A stretch of 64,000 nucleotides of DNA from Paracamarosporium sp. OC-R06-R3 (Eukaryota; Ascomycota; Dothideomycetes; Pleosporales; Didymosphaeriaceae), in assembly GCA_019828545.1 (NCBI GenBank), contig JACVRA010000171.1:124001-188000 (forward strand). Reading direction: 5' to 3'. Below the pieces are notes generated by a model. That model searched no databases. It was not told the origin of the DNA and saw only the letters and a list, made by a program, of their open reading frames with translations. Numbering within the stretch: the stretch's first letter is position 1; each line of letters opens with the position of its first letter. The position numbers and the translations under genes are program-made. Shown one piece after another: positions 1-11,000 of this stretch.

Positions 1-4
1 CGTA

Positions 5-1914
5 ATGGAAAAGGGCTCGGAGCCACCCTCGTCGCCCAAGACCCCATCGTCTCATTCGAAATCCGTGTACAACGTAGAGCTTCAAACAATTGCTGAGCAG
101 CATCCTATAGCAGAGATAAAAGCAGCCGAAGAAGGCTCGGACTCCAGGGCCTATCCCACAGTATGGCGCCGTCGCCTGCTCGTCGGTGCCCTCATGCTCG
201 GCATGTTTCTCGTCGGCGTGGATAGCAGCATCATCGGCGTGGTGACACCTAAAATAACAACCGCGTTCCACGCCATGGACGACATCGCCTGGTACGGTTC
301 AGGATACATGCTTCCACACACGGTGTTGCAGCCGACATTTGGAAGCTTCTACAAGGCATTCAACATGAAGGGCGTGTATTTGGCGAGCATTGCGATTTTC
401 GAAAGTACGTGTATTGAAGCCACAAGCTCCATGGGCTCGTTGAGAGGGATGCGGGAGATACCTTTCGGCTTAGACTGACGGTGTACTTAGTTGGGTCGTG
501 TCTCTGCGCTGCAGCTCCAAACTCGTCGACTTTTATCATCGGCCGCGTGATTGCTGGATGTGGAGCTGCCGGTATTTTACAAGGCACGTTGAGCATCATA
601 GGCGTATCTGTACCGCGGCAACAAGTGCCACTGTACTATGGCATCGTGCTCAGTGTACAAGGTGTTAGTGCATGTTCGGCACCCATATTCGGGGGCGTGT
701 TTTCAGATGCGGTCAGTTGGAGATGGTGCTTTTGGATGTGCGTATTCTCAGCCCCGACATCCTGCAGCTCGAACTAACGAGTGAGAATAGCAACCTGCCT
801 TTGGGAGGTATAACGCTCGCTTTAGTACCATGGCTCGTTCGTGGACAACAACACACTGATACCTTACGAGATCTACCATTCCTGACGCGTTTACGGCGTG
901 TGGACTGGCTTGGGACGCTGTTCTTCATGAGCAGCTTCATTTGTCTCTTTCTTGCTTTACAATGGGCCGGACAAACCAAGCCTTGGGCATCATCCGAGGT
1001 TATTGGGCTCTTCGTTGGATTTGGACTTCTGCTGTGTGGTTTCGCGGCCACGCAAAAGTTCATGGGTGAAAAGTCGTTGATTCCGCTTCGGATCCTCAAA
1101 CAGCGGACCATCCTGTTTGGTTCCATCTATCTCATCTTTATAGGACTAGAAACTGCCGTTGTAAGTGCGCCTTTGATTTGCGCCCTAGGGAGCGTATCCA
1201 AATTGACGCTCACTATAGTATCTTTACTACATCCCCATATACTTCCAAGCCGTCCGCGGCACCTCAGCCACCAATTCCGGGATCCGCATGATTGCAATGG
1301 ACGCAGCACGCATTCTTTTCATTATAATCTCCGGCGCCCTCGTCACCAAGTACGGGAACTATATGCCCTACATGGTCTTAGGAACAATCATCAACACCGT
1401 CGGTGCAGGCCTCCTTATCCGTCTCGACACTTCCACCTCGACCGCCCTCTCAACTACGTTTCTATTCATAGTCGGCATGGGAGCCGGTATTGGCGGAAAT
1501 CAGCCCTTCACAGCCGTCCAAGCAGTGCTACACCAAGACGATATGCCCATCGGGAATGGCTTGAGCGTATTTGGGTTGCAATTGGGAACAAGTCTGGCCT
1601 TTGCTATCGGACAGACGGCATTTTTGACAAGGATCTTTCATTTGCTGGGGCGCAATTCGCTTACCGCTAACATACCTCGAGCTGAGATCATTGCGGCTGG
1701 GGCTTCCCATCTGGACCAGTTGGCCGAGGGACCAGAGGTGCTCAAGGTGCTCAGAACAGCATATGCAGGCGGCATACGGGATACCATGATTGTAGCACTA
1801 GTGGCGATATGCCTGGGAATTGCGTGTTGTACGGGCATGGAGTGGGTGACGCTGGGGGCTAAAAATGGTAAGAATGAAAAAGAGGCGGAGAGGGCAACGG
1901 GGGCGAATATGTAG
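5..1914 (+). CDS. MFS multidrug transporter, DHA2 (14-TM) family
   Basis: Plasma-membrane proton antiporter of the 14-helix drug:H+ family, expected to export toxic compounds or metabolites. Four exons fit: 5-404, 491-737, 791-1160 and 1219-1914, with introns of 86, 53 and 58 nt that all have GT-AG ends; the product is about 570 aa. Seen directly: a polar N-tail, then the first helix with the DHA2-like stretch LVGVDSSIIGVVTPKI, the GRVIAGCGAAG segment (motif C-like region), and FWINLPLGGITLAL, which is recreated exactly across the second intron and is diagnostic of this family. The ATG lies only 4 bases from the window edge, so its promoter is not visible. Neighbouring P450s make a role in secondary metabolism or detoxification possible, but substrate cannot be told from sequence. 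Confidence 0.88.
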
Positions 1915-2513
1915 GCTGTGTGCCTGCGGAATAGAGTGCTGCATTTGTGAAAGTGTGTGCTCTCGATGCGTCCATGGAACGCCGTGCAACCTATGTAGAT
2001 ATGGTTGAGCTTAGCATCGGCTTCTCCTGTCCAATCTCTGAGAAGTCACGTTCTTGGAACCGCTTATATCGTGCCATATTGGTAGCGAGAATTAAGCTGT
2101 GGAACTACACAAATCTCACCTGCATAGATATAGGGCTTGGCAGTTTCGCGTGTGCATATGCATGTCAGTAACTCGCGTATGCATTGCCTGTAGCGATGCA
2201 AAAAAGATGGTGGCATACTAACTAATCGGACACCGACGCGCATGAAAGATTTGATACGTCATTGAAGGGCTGTATAATGCCTTGCGCTGGTTTGGGGTCC
2301 ATTGGTACATAGAACGCCACAAAGATGCACATGTGGAGAAGATTCAGAACCAGAAACGTTGTACTAATAGGCTCAGATCTACCTCGTTTGATTTGTTTCT
2401 TCAACTGCAGCTTTGCGAGTTGTTGATCTTCGAATACAACCCAAACAAAACCCAAGGTTCCTATTTTCTAGCCTATTCCTCGCTCCATTAGTCTTTGCCG
2501 CCTTGACGGAATC
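1915..2513. other. intergenic, no gene seen
   Basis: About 600 bases between two + strand genes. It holds the 3' flank of the transporter and the promoter of the next gene. Short open frames here show no family similarity or splice structure. Confidence 0.6.
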
Positions 2514-3837
2514 ATGACCTCTCCCTACAATGGCCAGCCGCACGTTGCTGCACCCATTGTTAAACAGCCCGTATTTACCGTGAGTTCCTCCATGCGCACT
2601 CTGGGAATCTCACTAAATTTCACAGGCTGTGATATGGACGGGTACATCTGTTGCCTCAGTTGCCCTCGCCTTCCGGTTTTTTGTGCGTTTCAAGGCTTTC
2701 CAACGACCCCTGGCAGATGATTATCTTGTTGGCTTTGCCTGGACCATCCTCCTTGCTACAGCAATTCTATGGCAAGTCATCACGCCTGATCTATACGAGC
2801 TGATGGAGGTCACGGCTGCGATACGTGTTCCGAGCGTGAACTTCGTCGAGAATGCTGAGCGCTACATGAAAGGTTCGCTCGCCGTATTGTTCTTGTTCTA
2901 CGTCGGCTTGTGGATGATCAAGATGAGCTTTCTGGTGTTCTTCTACCGCTTAGGAGATCAGGTCACGTATTATCGCATCAGCTGGTGGGCTGTTACAATC
3001 TTTACTGTGGCAGCGGGGTTTGTGTGCCTCGGTGATATTCAGTACCATTGCCTGGCGGACCCGCTAGCCGAAGTGTCGGTGAAGTGTTTGAGCGGGGCTA
3101 CTATTGATTTCCAAAACATCACGCTGAAAGTTAATTGCGCCCTGGATGTCGTGACGGATGCGTTAAGTATGTGCGTACTGGCTTGTTGTGATTGAACTGG
3201 GCTGACCCACGCTCTTAGTTATGATGTTGCCCATCTCCATTCTTTGGAATGTGCGCATTAGCATGACTCGTCGATTCGCGCTGGGCGGTGTTTTCTCGCT
3301 CGTAGTTGTCACCATGGCTATTGCGATCGTGCGCGTTACTGTCACCACGGACGATAAAAACATCGGGAGGAACAACAACCAAGTCGAATCGACGTGGCTG
3401 TATACGTGGCATTTTGTCGAATCATGCGTTGGTATGTCTCCGACCATATCATTGTGCTTCAAGTCGCGCACACATGAGCTAACTTGGCAGCCATTATTGT
3501 CGCATGCGTGGCCTCTTTCCGTGCCCTTTTCGTTAGCAAAGAACGTTCGCGAGAAGCTGAGGAGGCACTGAAACGTGAGCGCGAGAGAAGCAGCGGGAAA
3601 GGCCTCAATATGCGTGTCATCAAAGCTCGCGCGAGGCATTTCCAGGAATCTCTCTTCGATACGATGAAGAGCTCCGACCCCACAAGGATAACAAGCATCA
3701 GCGAGAACCCGCTACGCACCGACAGTTGCGAGGGCCAAGCTGTGTCTAAGACAGATAGCTGTCGTACAGACGAGGTGCCAGCACTGAACCTACATGGGCT
3801 AGTCGTGGCTACTGAACCAAACAATCCCAGAGCTTGA
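2514..3837 (+). CDS. Fungal rhodopsin-domain (PTH11-like) integral membrane protein
   Basis: Seven-helix membrane protein of the large fungal rhodopsin-domain group, which includes PTH11-type putative receptors; ligand unknown. Exons 2514-2579, 2626-3166, 3219-3431 and 3491-3837 join in frame to 388 aa. Family signs: an early helix ending AFRFFVRFKAF followed by DDYLVGFAW (the common R-x(n)-DDY/DD-W pattern), a long loop with conserved Cys before NCALDVVTDALIMMLPISI, and WNVRISMTRRFALGGVFSL. The NCALDVVTD-LIMMLP helix is only complete when the 52-nt intron at 3167-3218 is removed, which supports that join. The C-tail is charged, rich in Arg, Glu and Ser, and cytosolic by prediction. Confidence 0.85.
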
Positions 3838-4592
3838 GGGCGAGAAGTCGAAATTCATGGAATTGTTCGTGCAGGAAATGGATGGAGATGTGAATTTCAT
3901 AGTATTGATTGGATGTTATCATATTGTTTAGAATTCGACGCATTAACGGCAGATGTTTTTTTAAGTCGTGATAGACACATGTGCGCGGTTCATGGTGATT
4001 TTGTTTCCATGGTGTTGTATCACATACACTATCCTCAGGCCCAATAGCTTGAAATGAACTCGCTAGGCCTCCAAAACTTGAGAGCTCGGTTTTGGGTGAG
4101 GGGCAACCAAAACTGCGGATAGCCGATGGTGGTCTAGACATCCCACTTTCGTGACACTGCATAAACAGCACTTGAGGGAATAACCGAACTCCAGCCTTAA
4201 TACTTGCACCATGTCTGTGGGGGCAGCATACCCATACCTACCAGGGTCGCATTTAAAAGGCAACTGGTATAGGGCGACGGGAGGCTGGGGGTCTGCAGAC
4301 CAGACCCGCCTCAGCTCGATATAAGGTGCGGGGGCCATTTCTCAGTCGTGGCAACCATCTTTCTCAACATCTCGGTCACCGTAATATAGTGTTGCGGCTA
4401 CTTATTTGAGGCTCGGTGGAATGGGGCATGGAAGAGACAGTTTATTAAGCGGGCTGTCTTCTCGTCAGAGTCTATACGTATGGGAGTGGGCTCAACCGGG
4501 CGCATCACACCATTTGCCTACTCTTTCGGCACAACTTCAGCCATTGTTCCGCCAGTCACTTGTCACAATAGAGGTTTTCCGATATTCGTAAA
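3838..4592. other. intergenic, nothing clear
   Basis: 3' flank of the rhodopsin-domain gene. It contains an AT-rich part (3880-3970) and TATA-like patches near 4250 and 4320, which could serve the possible small gene that follows. Confidence 0.5.
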
Positions 4593-4854
4593 ATGACGCG
4601 CGCCGGCAGCAGCGTTCCACTCATGCTGAGCGACTCTCCGTTGACGACTGGTTTCGAAAGGGCCGTCCTAGGTGTCTCTGCTCTGTGGCTTGTGGCAAGC
4701 ACACTATTAGGAATAGGATCCGACAAGGTCCATGGTGAGCTCTATGATATTTCCGGTGCTTGACGTTGCAATGCTGACACGGTAAGCCATCTGCGTGGTT
4801 TTTCTGGCTGGCCTATGGTTGAGACGGCGTATGGTGAAAGTGGTGGAGCTATGA
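4593..4854 (+). CDS. Possible small two-helix membrane protein
   Basis: A 69-aa candidate from two exons, 4593-4734 and 4787-4854, joined over a 52-nt intron with a GTGAGC donor and TAAG acceptor. The product would have a polar 24-residue N-part and two hydrophobic stretches, around VLGVSALWLVASTLLGIG (residues 26-43) and ICVVFLAGLWL (48-58). A basic LRRRMVK tail follows. The intron falls exactly between the two hydrophobic parts, and both sides keep the same hydrophobic character. I recognise no family. It could be a chance open frame. Confidence 0.32.
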
Positions 4855-5301
4855 AACTGCGTCGCAATCATTGCATCGTAGTGGCGCTAGCGGCGGGAAG
4901 CAACGAGGCTGCATGAAGGACGCAGCCTGTTTGGGTAGCTTCCGAGTGTAACGTTGTAAGAGGGCGTTGTTACGATATCCGGTACAATGAAAGTTCCTAC
5001 GTGAATTCAGCCTGCCTCCACCCCCACACTAGTACCAGTGCACATCATTTGATCCTTTCCGCCCTCCTGCCGCATTCCTGCCGCGAATTCTTCATCCCGA
5101 CGCAATGGTTCGTTCCAATAACTTGGCGCATGGCTGCTCACCGCTGCTGCATGGGTAATTAAGCGCTTGCATAAAGTAAATCACGGTTGCCTTTTTCTAA
5201 AAGGCTGTGCCACATTCGTCTTACAGCCTGACCTTCCACCACCCGACACCCGCCCTCTCTCAACTTCACCTGCCGCTCTTTTGCTATACACCACCTGCGT
5301 C
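4855..5301. other. intergenic, promoter of P450
   Basis: Upstream region of the first P450. Pyrimidine-rich blocks (5010-5060, 5220-5290) close to the start codon are typical of fungal promoters and 5' leaders. Confidence 0.45.
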
Positions 5302-7052
5302 ATGATTGCCGCTGTGTTATTGACGTTGCTGGCCCTTCCCGGCCTGCTCATTGTTTGGTCAATACGCTCCTTCCAAGTAAACAAAGCCAAGGCAGAGACG
5401 ACGGGTCTGCCATTGCTGATACGATGGGTTGCGCCTACGAATCCTTTCTGGATGATGTTTGGGAGTTCTATTGTGCTGAAAAGCCGAGCCCTCAATATCG
5501 CGACCCGGAACTTCCGCCGCTTCTACACTTTTGGATGGGAAGCCAACGAGCGTCACCGTGTCCATCAAGAGCTGGGTCCTGCGTTTATGCTTGTGACCCC
5601 TGGAGGAAATTGGCTTTGTGTGAGCGATGCATCCGTCTTCACCGAGGTGTTACATCGCCGCACCGATTTCCGCCGCAATATGGACCAATTTGCTGTCCTT
5701 AACGTGTACGGCAAGAACTTGTCTACGACCGATGATGAAGAGTGGCAGAAGCACCGAAAGGTCACTTCCATTACCTTCACCGAGAAGAACAATGTCTTGG
5801 TATGGCAACAGTCTCTGTCACAGGCGCGAGGCATGTTAAGCTACTGGCTCAAGTGCCAGCCGGTCACCACCACTATCCAAGATGCCAAAGTATTCACTCT
5901 CAATGTCTTGGCTGCTGCCATCTTCAACAAGGCGTATCCCTTTAAGGGTGCGGTTGAGCCAAAACCCTCCATCAACACCCAGGACGACTCTTACCAGTAC
6001 AGAGATTCGCTCGGAAAAATATTGGCGAACATAATCCCCATCTTCATCTGCGGTGAACAAGGCCTGAAAGCGTGGTGGACTCCGAAGTCGTGGAAATCGG
6101 CCGGAGATGCCATTGCCACCTTCCGTTCCTATGTTACTAGATTGATTAACGAGGAGCGCGACTACCTCAATCGTGGAGTCGATAAAAACCAACATTTGGT
6201 CGCAGCTCTTGTTCGAGCATGTGCAAGCGAAGAAACCGAGTCAACCAACCTCAAGAGAAACATGACTCTCACCGAAGAGGAAATCATAAGCAACCTATTC
6301 GTCTACGCATTTGCTGGCAATGATACCACTGCGATTGCTCTGACCCACTTGATCGTTGATCTGGCTGCCCACCCCGAGGCGCAGGATTGGATTGCTCAGG
6401 AAATCCGCCATTACCTTCCTGAAGAGGACACCTCGCTATGGGCCTATAAGACGTTTCCCAAATTGAAACGTTGTCAAGCGATTATAGTGAGTTTTCTAAT
6501 AGCGCTCTACTTTAGAGCACGCTGACAATCATCCAGATGGAGTCTCTCCGTATTAATCACCCCTTGGGACAACTCGTAAAGCAGACTGGCCAATTTTCGC
6601 AGCCACTAAAGATTGGATCACGCACCATCACAGTTCCTCCGGGTACCGCGATACACCTAAGTCTAGCAGCAATGCACACACATCCTCAATACTGGGGTGA
6701 TGATTCTCTGAAGTGGAATCCTTACCGCTTCATATCGACCCGGACCGGCGTAGAGGAGTCTTTTGAGAACGAAGCCCTTTCAGCGGATACACAAGAGCAT
6801 TTCCTCCCCTGGGCAACCGGTCAGAGGGTATGCCCTGGCAAGAAGTTCTCTCAGGTGGAGTTGGTAGCTACGTTAGCGTACATCTTCCGGGACTACACGG
6901 TGCACCCGCAGCCCCGGGCTGGCGAGAGCATAGATGATGCTCGAAAGCGGATCTACCAGACTGGCATGGAGATTGAGCATGAGGGTACGATTCTACATGA
7001 GATCAGATGCCCTGAGTCTATTGCACTGGTATGGACCAAGCGGGAGAAGTAG
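5302..7052 (+). CDS. Cytochrome P450 monooxygenase (1)
   Basis: ER-anchored haem-thiolate monooxygenase. Exons 5302-6486 and 6537-7052 give 566 aa. I chose the ATG at 5302 rather than the in-frame 5167 because it starts directly with an N-terminal anchor (IAAVLLTLLALPGLLIVWSI), as P450s do; the extra 45 residues upstream look like leader. Motifs in order: I-helix oxygen-binding AFAGNDTTAI, the K-helix ExxR as E397-S-L-R400 (created at the exon junction), NPYRF (PERF-like), and the haem loop PWATGQRVCPG with Cys near residue 494. The substrate cannot be deduced. The next gene is also a P450 but shares little sequence with this one, so the pair is not a recent tandem copy. Confidence 0.9.
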
Positions 7053-8445
7053 TCGAACTCTGCGAATAGCAAATCAGAGCACCTGAAAGGCTCAATTGAT
7101 GAAGCCTGTTTCATCTTAGGAAAGTATACTTAGAACTTCGATATGCGCAAAAATTGTAATCAGCTCTGCTGCTACGTACGTTATCTGGATCGTAGCACTA
7201 GTTCTGTCGGAATACTTGGAAGTTGACCATTATGTTCGTGCCGCAGTGTGGAGCGCTCCTAATCCCGGTGGCTCTCAGCAACGGAATTCATTGTCTCCTC
7301 TAGTATTTTCGTCTCAATTCGGCGCGGAACGTCAATCTGTCCCTCCTGAGAGCTGACCCTACCCACGACTTTGCATGCATTGCTACCCATTGATTACATC
7401 CGGTGAAATGCCTACACAGCCCCCAAGTGCCACACCATCATGTGGTTAGATCGATAACCTGCCTAATATGCAATACTACCAGGTTTACGCTGTTTGCCTT
7501 GAAACAGGCATTAAATAGAGGCGCACTACAGCAATATGTGTGGTATTCACCACTAAACTAAAGTGTAACTGATTGGAAGCTCCTTTTCGGGGATGCCAAA
7601 ATAGGACAGTACCTATGGTATGGTTATGGTGTGTATGTACGTGTATGCAGAGGCGGAGTAGGGCTGTGTAAATTCATGCCTGCGAATGCAGATGCAATGT
7701 ATGTAAGATTCAGGGATGGGCACTCGTATGGGACTCTGCATGTGATGTGGCGCCACAATCTTAGTGGTACGTATGTAGTGTGTTTAAGCGATGGACTCTC
7801 GTGAAGCTAGGTGACTACACCAACCTGTATTGGCTCGTTATCAATTCTAAAATATCCTTGCTTATCTTGAAACCGCTAGCATAGCTCAATAACTTGTATC
7901 TATAACCTAGCAAGTGGGGTCGAACTGCTGCATAAGGCTGACTACCAGCAACCACACATGTGCACCACAGATTGATCGAGAGCTTCTAGTACCATAATCG
8001 TAATCACCTCACTTTGCATGCATATACTGTGGTCACTTGGGTTTGTGCTTGGTGCGTCTAGAATAGGTCTAGAATGCTTCCTCGTCCCGCACTCTTCACA
8101 CATGACCTGCTAACTACAATGATAATCGTCTGTGACGCACAGGTCAATGAGTATGAATGTCGTTCGGTATCCGAAAGAGCAATAAGCGTCGATTTCCAAG
8201 ATACCGATGAGCTGAACGGCTAGAACCTGGCCATACGATAGTGCATCACTGAGACGACAGGGGCAGGGCGCTGACCGGGGGACGCTGAAGTGCTACAGAC
8301 TGAGGCAACGATGTAATGATATTTCATGGAATAAAGCCTAGTTTATTCTGACACAGTAGATTTGTTCATACATCACAATCTTTGAAACAACTCAGAAACT
8401 GTGGTTCATTGCCTTGAAAGTTTGCAACCTAAAGTGATAATCACC
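7053..8445. other. intergenic, no gene seen
   Basis: About 1.4 kb between two co-oriented P450 genes. No credible coding frame on either strand. It contains a short direct repeat, GTCTAGAAT at 8056-8064 and 8067-8075, and many scattered TG/TA steps. Confidence 0.55.
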
Positions 8446-10353
8446 ATGCTCCTTGAGTTCCTGGGCACAATTTGTTCGGTTGCATCCGTACGCGGGGATA
8501 TAGCCTTGTTCCTATGCCTTGTTCTGTTTGTGCTTTGGAGACTCTCTAAAGCTCTGTTGCAATACCTGAGTCGTCCGGTACAGTGTTAGATGTACTCACG
8601 AATCGAATCAAGTTTGCTGACGATGAGCAGAAAAACATGATGATATCTGGATATACTCTCGCTTTTGGATCGTGGCTTAGTGCTTTTGACTTTGTCTATC
8701 AAGGAGCCAACCGCGTTGCACGCGCCTACGAACAAGCCGCAAAACGACCCTTTGCCATCCCTGCAATAGCAAACTATCAGGTCCTTGTGTCTTCTGAAGA
8801 GCACATTAAAGAACTCTCTCAGGCTCCAGATGAGATGCTTTCGTTTTACAAAGCGATGAATGAGCGTCTATTCTTTAAACACACTATGGGCGGGTTCGTT
8901 CCTGACAATGGCGTGGACACGAACAACGGAATTCCAAACCGTGTTTTCAAGATTCTCGCGAGAGAAAACCTTTCGCTGATGAGTGAAAAGCTTCAGGAAG
9001 GGATCAAGGATGTGTTCACTGGGTTCTTTGAAGAAGGTAGGACGGGAGATGGGTCGAGCAGCCTAGCGTTGCACACGCTTTCTGCTACGCTCATTGCAAG
9101 AATGAACAATACGCTCCTGTTCGGGCCGGAGCTAGGTGCGTAGCTTGGTTTTATCTGCCGCGAAAGATGGCAAGAACACTTTGTTTACAGAATATAGCCA
9201 ACAATCCTAAATTCGAGAGAGATTCGATCGCATATGGGTGGCATAGTGGTATCGCCATGGAAATCTTCCGACAGATTCCTAAATGTCTGGTTCCGTATGT
9301 AGCTTTTGATCACTGCCCTTAGTCATTTGGCTAACAAGAGAAGAATTGTTGGTAAGATTTTCATGACATGGAGTGGCGCCATGTATAGGGTCAGCACTGC
9401 GGTACAAGCCTTGGTAGATGAGCGTGTAAGGGAGAAGATGCTAGCCATGCAGTCAGAGAAGATCGAAGAACACGTAGGAATCGAGTTTGTCTCGCAAAAT
9501 TCAGGACACACTAACCAAGCTATAGCCCGACTGCACTGAGTGGGTAATATCATGCTCGCACACGCCCGAACAAGCGCACCCAGTCCGTTTGAAGCAACAG
9601 ATGATGGCACTACTTTTCGCGTCGACACATCAAATGCAGATGGTAAGCAGTTAACGCTCCTTATTTGCACGTAGCTATCACTACTTAATACTCATAATCA
9701 AATACTTAGGCACTCACGTGGGCAATTGTCGACCTCTGTCTCCACCCCTCATACATTCCACTCCTCCGCGCAGAAATCGCCCAATCGTTCACCTCCAACA
9801 GAAAAGATCCATACGATCGACTCCCTCTCATGGAATGCTTTCTTCGCGAGTCCTCTCGGTTGAACCCCATCGACGCCCGTAAGTCCTACCACACACAGCT
9901 GCATCCGATTGTTATCCACTCTAATACCATTTATTTTCTCTAGTAAATGTGCAGCGTAAAGCGATGCAGCCCTGGACATTCTCAGGCAATTTCCATGTCC
10001 CAGCAGGAACCCTCGTCGCAATTCCTCAGCGTGAGATTATGCGCGATCCAGAGCGATACAGTAATCCTACAGTGTTCGATCCCTACCGTTTTATGGGACA
10101 CGCTGACAACGAAGCGCACTCAAAATATACTGATGTAAATTGGGAGTATACGTTCTGGGGGAGCCCTCGGTTGTCGTGCCCCGGACGGTGGTACGCGTCG
10201 TATGCGCTGAAACATGCGCTGGTGCATTTATTGACGACGTACGACTTCATGTTAGAAGAGCGGGGAGTGGGTGCGAGGAGATATTTTGTGTGGACCACGG
10301 CGATGGTACCGAAAAGGATGTGGATTAATGCGAGGAGAAAAAATGATGTATAA
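8446..10353 (+). CDS. Cytochrome P450 monooxygenase (2), heavily intron-split
   Basis: ER monooxygenase of about 520 aa from seven exons: 8446-8577, 8631-9135, 9198-9294, 9341-9473, 9526-9642, 9710-9878 and 9944-10353. The N-terminal anchor is LFLCLVLFVLWRLSKALL. Family signs: FGSWLSAFDFVYQGANRV, the I-helix ALLFASTHQ followed across an intron by ALTWAIVDL, ExxR as RESSR preceded by FL, FDPYRFM, and a Cys-ligand loop WGSPRLSCPGRWYA. The loop departs from F-x-x-G-x-R-x-C-x-G: Pro replaces Gly and Leu stands at the Arg position. The join at 9295-9340 is uncertain. A 46-nt intron keeps the frame, but the skipped bases encode family-like residues in another frame, so a single-base frameshift is the alternative. 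Confidence 0.78.
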
Positions 10354-11000
10354 ACTGTAGGAAGCGAGGGAAAATATGTCGGAAGGTGTTCAGATTTCGT
10401 AGTTTACTATATATGGTTCTACCGAAGTAGAGCAAGTTTACTTAAAAGTCGTACTACGCAGGTGCGGTTTCCTAAGATCGCATGTTCAGCTCAACATCGT
10501 GTTACAAGCATATTGCAATTTTACGATAGATTACAACATAATGTTATAACCATGTGGAGCAGAGCAGCAACGATCAGGGAGCTCGTAAACAAGTCTATTA
10601 AAAAAAGAGTAGAAGCTCTACTTACGAGTTCAGCTACTTTATTTACTAAGAGGTCACATGTTTAGTTACTTAGCTGCTCAGCCTAAGGTTCGGATTTTTA
10701 TATTAGTCTAGGACGTGTTTTGAATCTAAGCTATGCTACGTAGCATTGCATAGGGTCATTGGCTGATAGAATTTCAAGCCTTCTTGACCTCATTTTTGGG
10801 GTTCTCTTTTCCGCCACAGTTACTGCGGATTTTCCTTCCTATCGTACATTGACCGCCACATGTTTTTCGAAAGAATCCACACATTAACCCAACTCGTCTC
10901 ATCCGTTGCTCCTCTTTACATTGCCCTTCCCATCAAAGAGCAGCATCTCCCATAACTTCCACACTCATCACGTACACCACCTGTTTGTCTTTTCTCCTTT
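10354..11000. other. intergenic between convergent genes
   Basis: 3' flanks of the second P450 and of the large - strand gene. AT-rich at 10360-10760, then strongly pyrimidine-rich on + at 10900-11030. No gene seen. Confidence 0.55.

Noticed and set aside
9323..9670. 115-residue minus-strand frame inside P450 (2)
   Set aside because: Shadow of coding exons that are clearly P450 on the plus strand.
5..10353. Secondary-metabolite cluster (transporter plus two P450s)
   Set aside because: No polyketide, peptide or terpene synthase backbone gene is in the window; the cluster could extend left of position 1, but nothing here proves it.
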